From NCBI GenBank assembly GCA_014377915.1, contig JACMOT010000442.1, forward strand, positions 1-12,469: DNA of 12,469 bases. Reading direction: 5' to 3'. Positions 7,139 to 12,469 of this stretch are shown here, piece by piece. The notes beneath the pieces were generated by a model. It searched no databases. It worked only from the letters and a program-made list of their open reading frames with translations, and was not told where the DNA came from. The DNA is from Tardiphaga sp. GTDB lineage: Bacteria; Pseudomonadota; Alphaproteobacteria; Rhizobiales; Xanthobacteraceae. Positions within the stretch are counted from its first letter, which is position 1. Every line of letters starts with the position of its first letter. Position numbers and translations under genes: made by a program.

Positions 7139-7915
7139 ATGAGCCGCTCTCGCCTGTTACGCCTTGCCACCGCGGTGGCGTTGATCCCGGCCGCGCTGTC
7201 GTTGAATGGCGTGGCGCTGGCGCAATCGCCGCCCGCAGCTCCGCCAGCTGCGACTTCTGCCGATCGGGCGCCCGCTGCTCCGGCCGCTCCAAGCCCGGCC
7301 GCTCCAAGCCCGGCCGCTCCAAGCCCGGCCGCTCCAAGCCCGGCCGCTCCAAGCCCGGCCGTTCCAGTCGCGCCGGCCCCAGCCGCGCCCCCCACCCCGC
7401 CGGCCGCGGCGCAGGCGCCGGCCACGGTACCTGCGGCCCCCCTGGTGCAGACCGCGGATCCGTTCGGCGAAGAGATCACGCTGACGCCGAAGACCATGGT
7501 CACCTTCAACGGCAAGGCCAACTGGGATTCCGCCTTCGAAACCCTGATGGATGCGTTCAAGCAGATCACCGCGCTGCTCGACAAGCAGGGCGTCAAATCG
7601 TCCGGCAATTCGATGATCGTCTACACCTCCACCGACGACACCGGCTTCACCTTCCTCGCGGAGATTCCGGTCGACCATGAGCCGAAGAACCTGCCGAAGG
7701 CGATGAGCATCGGCAAGTCACCGGATGGCAAGGCTCTGAAATTCGTCCATCGCGGCTCCTACGACAACATGGACAACACCTATGAGGCGATCACCAATCA
7801 CCTCGATGACAAGAAGCTGGAAGCCAAGGACACCTTTATCGAGGAATACATCACCGATCCGCTGAAGACCGCCGAAGACAAGCTGATCATCAACGTCTAC
7901 GTCCCACTGAAATAG
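7139..7915 (+). CDS. Exported GyrI-like (effector-binding fold) protein with Ala/Pro linker
   Basis: The 258-residue product has a signal peptide (1-28, cleavage likely after ALA, before QS). An Ala/Pro-rich linker covers about 30-103, including five copies of the five-residue unit AAPSP. A C-terminal domain (about 108-258) resembles the GyrI-like/AraC effector-binding fold, judged by features such as [20 protein letters not shown], the AEIPVD strand, [20 protein letters not shown] and the closing EEYITDP...INVYVPL. Members of this fold are usually cytoplasmic and bind small hydrophobic molecules or DNA gyrase; here a periplasmic or secreted location is inferred from the signal peptide, with the linker acting as a spacer. 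The start has GGAG at 7127-7130. The SIMPL-domain gene follows after five bases, suggesting an operon. The ligand is unknown. Confidence 0.82.
   Translation: MSRSRLLRLATAVALIPAALSLNGVALAQSPPAAPPAATSADRAPAAPAAPSPAAPSPAAPSPAAPSPAAPSPAVPVAPAPAAPPTPPAAAQAPATVPAAPLVQTADPFGEEITLTPKTMVTFNGKANWDSAFETLMDAFKQITALLDKQGVKSSGNSMIVYTSTDDTGFTFLAEIPVDHEPKNLPKAMSIGKSPDGKALKFVHRGSYDNMDNTYEAITNHLDDKKLEAKDTFIEEYITDPLKTAEDKLIINVYVPLK
7286..7360 (+). repeat. Five perfect 15-bp tandem repeats in the linker coding region
   Basis: GCTCCAAGCCCGGCC is repeated five times without change at 7286-7300, 7301-7315, 7316-7330, 7331-7345 and 7346-7360, with partial copies on both sides (7277-7285 and 7361-7366). The unit is five codons, so copy-number change keeps the reading frame and only alters linker length. 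Perfect identity, including wobble bases, points to recent expansion or slippage. Confidence 0.95.
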
Positions 7916-7920
7916 TGCCG

Positions 7921-8628
7921 ATGAAACATCACCTTTGCCGGGCCGCGCTGATCTGCGTGCTCATCACTTCGCCGGCGCTGGCACAGACAGCGCCGCAGCC
8001 AATGATTTCGGTGTCCGGCGAAGGCACCGTCTCGGTACCGCCGGATGTTGCGCTGATCGACGGCGGCGTCACCAGCGAAGCGAAGACGGCACGCGAGGCC
8101 TCCGAGGCCAACAATGCCGCGATGGGCAAGGTGCTGCTGGCGCTGAAGGCCGCCGGGCTCGACGAAAAGGATGTGCAGACGTCGCGGCTGTCGCTGCAGC
8201 CTCAATACGTCCAGTCGCAGGGCAGCAAGCCCGGCCCCAATGTCGTCTCCGGCTATCGCGCCAGCAACCGCGTCAACATCCGGCTGCGCGATGTCAGCAA
8301 GGTCGCCGGCACGATCGACACGCTGGTGTCGTCTGGCGCCAACGAGATTGGCGGCATCCATTTCATGGTGGAGAAGGCATCGAAACTGCTCGACGAGGCC
8401 CGCGAACAGGCTATCGCCGATGCGCGGCGCAAGGCGGAAATCTACGCCCGCGCCGCCGGCGTCACGCTGGGCGCGCCGGTCAGCATTTCCGAGGACGGGG
8501 GTGGAATGCCCGCGCCCATGACCTTCAGCAAGATGCGCGGCATGGCTGCCGCGGCCCCGATCGCGCAGGGCGAGGAAACGCTGCGGGTGACGGTGAATGT
8601 GGCCTGGTCGATCAAGGCGGCGCCGTAA
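7921..8628 (+). CDS. Exported SIMPL-domain (DUF541) protein
   Basis: The 235-residue product has a signal peptide (1-21, cleavage likely after ALA, before QT) and a SIMPL/DUF541 domain filling the rest. Family landmarks are ISVSGEGTVSVPPDVALI near residue 29, a heptad-like helix with NNAAMGKVLLALKAAGLDEKDVQTS, the VSGYRASNRVNIRLRDVSKV strand, and the helix ARRKAEIYARAAGVTLGAP. Members form oligomeric periplasmic or membrane-attached assemblies; the physiological role is poorly known, with oxidative stress proposed for the E. coli homolog. A GTG at 7915 is in frame, overlapping the upstream stop, but the ATG at 7921 gives the cleaner signal peptide. The five-base gap suggests co-transcription with the GyrI-like gene, whose product is also exported. 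Confidence 0.87.
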   Translation: MKHHLCRAALICVLITSPALAQTAPQPMISVSGEGTVSVPPDVALIDGGVTSEAKTAREASEANNAAMGKVLLALKAAGLDEKDVQTSRLSLQPQYVQSQGSKPGPNVVSGYRASNRVNIRLRDVSKVAGTIDTLVSSGANEIGGIHFMVEKASKLLDEAREQAIADARRKAEIYARAAGVTLGAPVSISEDGGGMPAPMTFSKMRGMAAAAPIAQGEETLRVTVNVAWSIKAAP

Positions 8629-8642
8629 AAATAGTCGTTTCC

Positions 8643-8736
8643 CGTCATTGCGAGGAGCGAAGCGACGACGCAATCCAGTCTTCTCAGCGCCCGCGGCCTT
8701 CTGGATTGACGCGTCGCTTCGATTCTCGCAATGACG
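8643..8736. repeat. Long imperfect palindromic intergenic repeat (REP-like)
   Basis: Two 36-base arms (8643-8678 and 8701-8736) are inverted copies of each other with 31 of 36 positions matching; the mismatches lie in two short patches. The loop is 22 bases (8679-8700). The outer ends read CGTCATTGCGAG, a sequence I recognise from the abundant palindromic repeats between genes in Bradyrhizobium and Rhodopseudomonas. It lies between two convergent genes: 14 bases after the SIMPL gene and 3 bases from the stop of the metallo-hydrolase. It may act as a two-way transcription stop or protect mRNA 3' ends. Confidence 0.92.
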
Positions 8737-8739
8737 GAG

Positions 8740-9717
8740 CTAAATCTCCATGACCTGTCCGGGCTTGAGCGCGACAAATTTTTCACGCGAAATGCCCGCG
8801 GCATCGAGCGCCACATCCAGCTCTTTGACCGGCGCATCGATCGCTTCGTCGGTAAGCTGGAACGTGCTGTGATGGTGCGCCAGCGCCTGCTGCGCGCCGC
8901 AATCGCCAAGGGCTTTCACGGCATCTTCCGGATTCATGTGCTGGTCCTTCATGAACCAGCGCGGCTCATAGGCGCCGATCGGTAGGATCGCCAGCCGCAG
9001 CGGGCCGTGGGCGTCGCGGACGCGGCGGAAATGGCCGCCGTCGCCATAGCCGGAATCGCAGACGAAGTAGATTTTCCCGGCCGGCGTCTCCAGCACAAAA
9101 CTCGCCCACAGCGACCTGTTGCGGTCGAACGGGCCGCGCGCCGTCCAGTGCCGGGTCGGCACCATCGTCACCGCCAGGTCGCGGACGAGTTCGATGCGGT
9201 GATGCCAGTCGAAGGCTTCGGCCCGGATCGCACTGTTCGCGCGGCGCATGGTGACATCATTGCCGAGCGGGGTGATCACGCGTGGAGAAAACTTTGCCGC
9301 CAGCTTCGACAGCGTCGGAAGGTCGAGATGGTCGTAATGGCCGTGTGACACCAGCACGCTGTCGATTTTCGGCAATTTCTCGAAAGCGACGCCCGGCGCG
9401 TTGTGGCGCTTAGGGCCGGCAAAGGAGAACGGGGACACCCGGTCCGACCATACCGGGTCGATCAGGATATTCTGCCCCGACGCCTGGATCAGCCAGCTCG
9501 CATGGCCAACATAGGACAGCCGCACGCCGCTCTCGACGCGGGCCGGCGGCGTGTCGGCGTGCTCGTTCTCGACCCAGTCCGGCCATTGCTGCCGGTTGCG
9601 CCCACCGCCGAACTGCCAGCGCAACACATCTCCCAACGATTTTGGCGGCACGCCATGGGGATCGAAGAAGGTCTTGCCGTCGAAATGATCGGAGACAGGC
9701 CCGTCATAGTAGGTCAT
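8740..9717 (-). CDS. Metallo-beta-lactamase-fold hydrolase, NAPE-PLD-like
   Basis: A predicted binuclear zinc hydrolase. The 325-residue product shows the HxHxDH metal motif as HGHYDH at 125-130, further ligands His190 (PTRHW) and Asp221 (VCDSGYGD), and His281/His282 near the C-terminus. The segment IGAYEPRWFMKDQHMNPEDAV (from about 247) closely follows the pattern of N-acylphosphatidylethanolamine phospholipase D. A glycerophospholipid phosphodiesterase activity is therefore possible, but bacterial members are mostly uncharacterised and UlaG-type or other phosphodiester substrates cannot be excluded. No signal peptide is seen. The start at MTYYDGPVSDHFDG agrees with relatives; an in-frame extension to 9765 was rejected. 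It lies 93 bases downstream of the toxin gene, same strand. Confidence 0.87.
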   Translation of the reverse strand: MTYYDGPVSDHFDGKTFFDPHGVPPKSLGDVLRWQFGGGRNRQQWPDWVENEHADTPPARVESGVRLSYVGHASWLIQASGQNILIDPVWSDRVSPFSFAGPKRHNAPGVAFEKLPKIDSVLVSHGHYDHLDLPTLSKLAAKFSPRVITPLGNDVTMRRANSAIRAEAFDWHHRIELVRDLAVTMVPTRHWTARGPFDRNRSLWASFVLETPAGKIYFVCDSGYGDGGHFRRVRDAHGPLRLAILPIGAYEPRWFMKDQHMNPEDAVKALGDCGAQQALAHHHSTFQLTDEAIDAPVKELDVALDAAGISREKFVALKPGQVMEI

Positions 9718-9810
9718 GCGTGAAATCCGAGCGCGGGGAGGCCAGCCGTGGTGGCAAGGCCGCAAGGGATGCTGGGAGTTTGTGGCGGGTGAATGTCATG
9801 GCGTCAGGCA

Positions 9811-10221
9811 TCATGCGCCGATCAATGGCACACCCTCGGCAGTCGCCGCGCGGGCCAGCGCCTGGTCCAGCGTGGCCAGCGATATGCCCTCACGTTGCGC
9901 CAGTTCGAGATAGGCGGCGTCGTAAAAGGAAAGACGGTGGCGACGGGCGAGAGACAAAACAGGTTCGTATTCCGAGTTTGGTGCGATGATGATGGGAAGG
10001 CCATTTAGAAAGGCGCGAAACTCGTCTGCTTGTTCGGCACTGGAGCGGCCGCGGCGTTCGCCACTTAGCAAAACATTGTGCAATTCAAACCACCAAATGC
10101 CGGGAACCAACGCGACTTCTTCCCCGCTCTCCAGCAGCGCGAGAATTGAGTCAGATTTAGCACCTCGCTCGTCAGGAAAATGCCAACTCCCCATCATCGA
10201 CATGTCGATGACTATCGGCAT
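9811..10221 (-). CDS. PIN-domain toxin (VapC-like ribonuclease)
   Basis: This is the likely toxin of a type II toxin-antitoxin pair; PIN toxins cleave tRNA, rRNA or mRNA using metal ions held by four acidic residues. The 136-residue product has them at the expected places: Asp6 (VIDMSM), Glu46 (WWFELHN), Asp101 (SFYDAAYLELA) and Asp119 (LATLDQAL). The usual DxS at the N-terminus is kept as DMS. Length is normal for VapC (about 130-140). It starts two bases after the antitoxin stop, with an AAGG just upstream, so translation is probably coupled. GC content is lower than in neighbours: hand counts give 48% (9961-10020), 60% (10021-10080) and 58% (10081-10140), against 72% for a block of ffh (10801-10860). 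This suits horizontal acquisition. Confidence 0.87.
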   Translation of the reverse strand: MPIVIDMSMMGSWHFPDERGAKSDSILALLESGEEVALVPGIWWFELHNVLLSGERRGRSSAEQADEFRAFLNGLPIIIAPNSEYEPVLSLARRHRLSFYDAAYLELAQREGISLATLDQALARAATAEGVPLIGA

Positions 10222-10223
10222 TG

Positions 10224-10457
10224 CTACCTTCGCCCTTCATTTTTCCAGGCAATGATCTCTTCAAGCGTCGCAGGTTTGACCTGCTTGCGCAGTTCCAGAA
10301 TGCCCTCGACGGCGCGGCGGGTCCGTTCGAGACGCTCTGCTTCCTCCTCGGCGGTCAGCGGCGCGTCGGGCTGGATCGTAACAGCATTGCCACGCGCGAC
10401 CTCGGCGTACACCTGATCGATATTGGCTTTCGCTTTCGATAAACTCACATTTTTCAT
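10224..10457 (-). CDS. Antitoxin of the PIN toxin (Phd/VapB-like)
   Basis: The 77-residue product is placed directly before the PIN toxin, the normal order for such pairs. The N-terminus MKNVSLSKAKANIDQVYAEV resembles Phd/YefM-type DNA-binding antitoxins, and the acidic, helical rest ending in TLEEIIAWKNEGRR resembles the toxin-wrapping tail of VapB antitoxins. The usual core after GxxVxI, a basic GKPVA-like stretch, is replaced by QPDAPLTAEEEAERLERTRR, so the sequence is diverged. Two starts are possible: 10472 (82 residues) and 10457. The second is preferred because GAGGG lies eight bases before it. In the family the antitoxin represses its own promoter, with the toxin as co-repressor; the inverted repeat at 10491-10529 is a candidate site. 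Confidence 0.82.
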   Translation of the reverse strand: MKNVSLSKAKANIDQVYAEVARGNAVTIQPDAPLTAEEEAERLERTRRAVEGILELRKQVKPATLEEIIAWKNEGRR

Positions 10458-10465
10458 GGCTTTTG

Positions 10466-10470
10466 CCCTC
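10466..10470 (-). promoter_or_regulatory. Ribosome binding site favouring the shorter antitoxin start
   Basis: The minus strand reads GAGGG, eight bases before the ATG at 10457. The alternative ATG at 10472 has GGGGG only four bases ahead, which is too close for good use. Confidence 0.6.
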
Positions 10471-10481
10471 ATGTGGCCCCC

Positions 10482-10487
10482 AATATA
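10482..10487 (-). promoter_or_regulatory. Possible -10 box of the toxin-antitoxin operon
   Basis: The minus strand reads TATATT, 24 bases before the antitoxin ATG at 10457. The matching -35 region (CTGCCG at about 10510-10505) is poor. It lies directly beside the inverted repeat at 10491-10529, which would cover the spacer and -35, as expected for an autoregulated promoter. Confidence 0.4.
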
Positions 10488-10490
10488 GCG

Positions 10491-10529
10491 CGTTTTGGCC
10501 GTTCCGGCAGCTCCTGCGCCGCCAAAACG
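10491..10529. promoter_or_regulatory. Inverted repeat between antitoxin and ffh promoters (candidate operator)
   Basis: CGTTTTGGC (10491-10499) and GCCAAAACG (10521-10529) form a perfect 9-bp inverted repeat, centres about 30 bases apart, i.e. near three helical turns. One arm lies against the predicted toxin-antitoxin -10, the other touches the ffh -35 (10530-10535). This is a natural binding site for the autoregulating antitoxin. Direct evidence is only the sequence symmetry and position. Confidence 0.55.
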
Positions 10530-10559
10530 TTGACTCCCCGGCGGTTTGCCGGCTATATC
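10530..10559 (+). promoter_or_regulatory. Sigma-70-type promoter for ffh
   Basis: TTGACT (10530-10535) and TATATC (10554-10559) are separated by 18 bases, the best promoter match in the window. Transcription would begin near 10566 and give a leader of about 140 bases before the ffh ATG. The spacer contains a small inverted repeat, CCGGC (10538-10542) with GCCGG (10548-10552). Confidence 0.65.
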
Positions 10560-10621
10560 CCGCCAAATCTCGGAAAGTTTTCTTTTCGACCCGCCGACCG
10601 GTCCTGGAGACCGGAGGTCAA

Positions 10622-10656
10622 CGCCCGACAGCGCGATGCGCCCTCGGGCGTATAAT
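10622..10656 (+). promoter_or_regulatory. Hairpin and TATAAT in the ffh leader
   Basis: CGCCCGA (10622-10628) pairs with TCGGGCG (10644-10650), and inside it GCGC (10631-10634) pairs with GCGC (10638-10641), giving a two-part stem with a small internal loop. A consensus TATAAT follows at once (10651-10656). Two readings are possible: a structured leader element in RNA from the upstream promoter, or a second promoter whose -10 is TATAAT, though no good -35 is present at 17-18 bases (ACAGCG or GACAGC). A further 6-bp hairpin (CCGGTC 10598-10603, GACCGG 10609-10614) precedes it. Confidence 0.4.
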
Positions 10657-10708
10657 TGTTTGGTTAATCGTCCATCATTCGGATGGCGACGCAGGGTGCG
10701 ATGATCTG

Positions 10709-12229
10709 ATGTTCGACAATCTGTCGGAAAAGCTTGGCGGAATTCTCGACCGGTTGACCGGGCGGGGATCGCTGTCCGAAGCCGACGTCGATGCCGCCAT
10801 GCGCGAAGTGCGCCGCGCGCTGCTCGAGGCGGACGTCTCGCTCGAGGTGGTGCGCGATTTCGTCGACCGGGTCCGCGAGCAGGCCGTCGGTGCCACCGTC
10901 GTCAAGTCGGTCACCCCCGGCCAGATGGTCGTCAAGATCGTCCATGACGAGCTGGTCAGGACGCTCGGCGCCGACGGCGAAGGCGGCATCGATCTCGTCG
11001 CCGTACCGCCGGTCGCGATCATGATGGTCGGTCTGCAGGGCTCCGGTAAAACCACCACGACGGCAAAACTCGCCCGCCGCCTCACCCAGCGCGACAAGCG
11101 CAAGGTGCTGATGGCCTCGCTCGACATTTATCGCCCGGCGGCGATGGAGCAGCTCGCGGTGCTCGGCCGCGACCTCGATATCCAGACGCTGCCGATCGTG
11201 GCTGGCCAGAAGCCGGCCGAAATCGCCAAGCGCGCGATGTCCGCCGCCAAGCTCGGTGGCTACGATGTGGTGCTGCTCGACACCGCCGGCCGCACCACGC
11301 TCGACGAAGACATGATGTCGGAAGCGGCGGAGATCAAAGCCGCCGCCAATCCGCACGAAGTGCTGCTGGTCGCGGATTCGCTGACCGGTCAGGACGCGGT
11401 CAACCTCGCCCGCGCCTTCGATCTGCGCGTCGGCCTCACCGGTATCGTGCTGACCCGGGTCGACGGCGACGGCCGCGGCGGCGCGGCGCTGTCGATGCGC
11501 GCCGTCACCGGCAAGCCGATCAAGCTGATCGGCACCGGTGAAAAGACCGATGCGCTGGAAGACTTTCACCCGAGCCGCATTGCCGGCCGCATCCTTGGCA
11601 TGGGCGACGTCGTCTCGCTGGTGGAGCGGGCCGCCGCGAATATCGATGCGGAAAAGGCCGCGCGCACCGCCGAGCGGATGCGCAAGGGCCAGTTTGACCT
11701 GTCGGACATGCGCGAGCAGCTGATCCAGATGACCAATATGGGCGGTCTCAGCGGGCTGATGGGCATGATGCCCGGCATCGCCAAGATGAAGAGCCAGATC
11801 GCCTCCGCCAATCTCGACGACAAGGTCGTGAAGCAGCAGATCGCGGTCATCGATTCGATGACGCGGCAGGAGCGCAAGAATCCCGACATCCTCAAGGCCA
11901 GTCGCAAGAAGCGCATCGCCGCCGGTGCCGGCCTCAAGGTCGAGGAAGTCAACAAGGTGCTGAAGATGCATCGCAACATGGCCGACATGATGAAGGCGAT
12001 GGGGCAGGGCAAGCGCGGCCCGATGGCCGGCATCGCGCAGGCGATGGGCTTTGGCGGTGGCGGCATGCCGTCGCCGGAGCAGATGAAGGCGCTGGCGGAG
12101 AAGATGCCTCAGGGCGGCGCGCCTGGCGCGATGCCGTCGCTGCCGAAAGAATTTCCGGGTCTCGGAGGACTCGGCAAGCCGACGCTTCCGGGCCTCGGCG
12201 GTTTTCCCGGTTTCGGGAAGAAGAAATAA
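10709..12229 (+). CDS. ffh: Signal recognition particle protein Ffh (SRP54)
   Basis: Ffh binds signal sequences and the 4.5S RNA and, with FtsY, targets nascent membrane proteins to the translocon. The 506-residue product has the N domain (1-about 100), the GTPase G domain (about 100-295) and the methionine-rich M domain (about 328-435). Motifs are G1 GLQGSGKT at 108-115, the [11 protein letters not shown] insertion box at 139-149, DTAGR at 191-195, [10 protein letters not shown] at 249-258 and [12 protein letters not shown] at 275-286. RNA-binding residues [11 protein letters not shown] lie at 398-408. A Gly/Met/Pro-rich tail (about 440-506) extends beyond the M domain and ends in KKK. The frame is open from 10463, but [13 protein letters not shown] at 10709 is the conserved start. 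The upstream leader is unusually structured. rpsP follows after 46 bases with no terminator. Confidence 0.97.
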   Translation: MFDNLSEKLGGILDRLTGRGSLSEADVDAAMREVRRALLEADVSLEVVRDFVDRVREQAVGATVVKSVTPGQMVVKIVHDELVRTLGADGEGGIDLVAVPPVAIMMVGLQGSGKTTTTAKLARRLTQRDKRKVLMASLDIYRPAAMEQLAVLGRDLDIQTLPIVAGQKPAEIAKRAMSAAKLGGYDVVLLDTAGRTTLDEDMMSEAAEIKAAANPHEVLLVADSLTGQDAVNLARAFDLRVGLTGIVLTRVDGDGRGGAALSMRAVTGKPIKLIGTGEKTDALEDFHPSRIAGRILGMGDVVSLVERAAANIDAEKAARTAERMRKGQFDLSDMREQLIQMTNMGGLSGLMGMMPGIAKMKSQIASANLDDKVVKQQIAVIDSMTRQERKNPDILKASRKKRIAAGAGLKVEEVNKVLKMHRNMADMMKAMGQGKRGPMAGIAQAMGFGGGGMPSPEQMKALAEKMPQGGAPGAMPSLPKEFPGLGGLGKPTLPGLGGFPGFGKKK

Positions 12230-12264
12230 CGCGTTTCCAATTACTCACATTCAAACGAACACTC

Positions 12265-12270
12265 AGGAGA
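12265..12270 (+). promoter_or_regulatory. Ribosome binding site of rpsP
   Basis: AGGAGA lies five bases before the rpsP ATG at 12276, as expected for a highly translated ribosomal protein gene. The ffh-rpsP gap (12230-12275) shows no hairpin with a T-run, so read-through from ffh is likely. Confidence 0.8.
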
Positions 12271-12275
12271 ATCCC

Positions 12276-12469
12276 ATGTCCGTCGTTATCCGTCTCGCGC
12301 GCGCAGGCACCAAGAAGCGTCCCGTCTATCACGTCGTCGTCGCCGACTCGCGTTTCCCCCGCGATGGTCGCTTCATCGAGCGTCTCGGTTACTTCAACCC
12401 GCTGCTCGCCAAGGACAACGAGCTGCGCCTGAAGCTCGACATGGAGAAGGTCAAGGTCTGGCTCGCCAA
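12276..12469 (+). CDS. rpsP: 30S ribosomal protein S16 (partial, runs off the window)
   Basis: The first 64 codons of S16, a small-subunit protein needed for 30S assembly, are present; the gene continues past the window edge. The visible part starts [19 protein letters not shown] and continues with [21 protein letters not shown], the canonical S16 N-terminal core, then [24 protein letters not shown]. No fault is seen. In many bacteria ffh or rpsP is followed by rimM, trmD and rplS; the position after ffh fits this translation operon, but those genes are outside the window. Confidence 0.97.
   Translation, partial: MSVVIRLARAGTKKRPVYHVVVADSRFPRDGRFIERLGYFNPLLAKDNELRLKLDMEKVKVWLA

Noticed and set aside
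7286..7360. CRISPR-like array
   Set aside because: The 15-bp copies are directly adjacent without spacers and lie inside a coding frame; this is a coding tandem repeat.
7132..7680. Open frames on both strands across the 15-bp repeat array
   Set aside because: The repeat unit has no stop in any of several frames, so long shadow frames arise automatically. Only the frame at 7139 has a ribosome binding site, a signal peptide and a conserved C-terminal domain.
8643..8736. Possible tRNA or small RNA gene from the long hairpin
   Set aside because: There is no cloverleaf and the sequence matches the family's intergenic palindromic repeats instead.
9718..9810. A terminator or extra small gene between the toxin and the hydrolase
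   Set aside because: No hairpin with a T-run and no frame with a ribosome binding site could be seen in these 93 bases.
10463..10708. An 82-residue N-terminal extension of ffh
   Set aside because: Ffh begins with [13 protein letters not shown] in relatives, and the extension would overlap the predicted promoter and the antitoxin start.
10664..11971. A 435-codon open frame on the minus strand opposite ffh
   Set aside because: It is antisense to the fully conserved ffh gene, is rich in Asp, His, Gln and Arg as expected of a GC-rich shadow frame, and matches no family I recognise.

Overview
The window looks like a chromosomal segment of a high-GC alphaproteobacterium of the order Hyphomicrobiales, most likely family Nitrobacteraceae (Bradyrhizobium, Rhodopseudomonas, Tardiphaga or a relative). 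This rests on the protein sequences, on a tight ccmABCDG operon without ccmE, ccmF or ccmH, and on a palindromic repeat containing CGTCATTGCGAG of a kind common between genes in this family. The genus is not resolved here.

Layout. From 196 to 3072 there is a five-gene plus-strand operon, ccmA-ccmB-ccmC-ccmD-ccmG, for cytochrome c maturation (heme handling and apocytochrome thiol reduction). A short exported helix-hairpin-helix protein follows (3225-3596) and ends in a strong terminator. On the minus strand come ftsY and yciB, read ftsY to yciB. A plus-strand RluA-type pseudouridine synthase (5241-5990) starts only 28 bases from ftsY and converges on minus-strand dapF. From 7139 two consecutive exported proteins are encoded: a GyrI-like domain behind an Ala/Pro linker built on a 15-bp tandem repeat, and a SIMPL-domain protein. 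A long imperfect palindrome separates them from a minus-strand NAPE-PLD-like metallo-beta-lactamase-fold hydrolase. A toxin-antitoxin pair (Phd/VapB-like antitoxin, PIN toxin) lies between that gene and ffh, divergent from ffh. The window ends with ffh followed by the start of rpsP.

How the genes work together. CcmA, B, C and D act in heme delivery for c-type cytochrome assembly, and CcmG keeps apocytochrome cysteines reduced. FtsY and Ffh are the receptor and the targeting GTPase of co-translational membrane insertion and lie about 5.5 kb apart. The ffh-rpsP pair starts what is usually a ribosomal/translation operon. Most of the window is core housekeeping DNA. The accessory-looking parts are the toxin-antitoxin pair, which has visibly lower GC, and the two exported proteins.

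I see no RNA genes, insertion sequences, CRISPR arrays or prophage genes. I found no clearly new multi-gene system. The most interesting points are the toxin-antitoxin pair sharing a divergent promoter region, with a perfect inverted repeat, with the essential gene ffh, and the exported GyrI-like/SIMPL pair.
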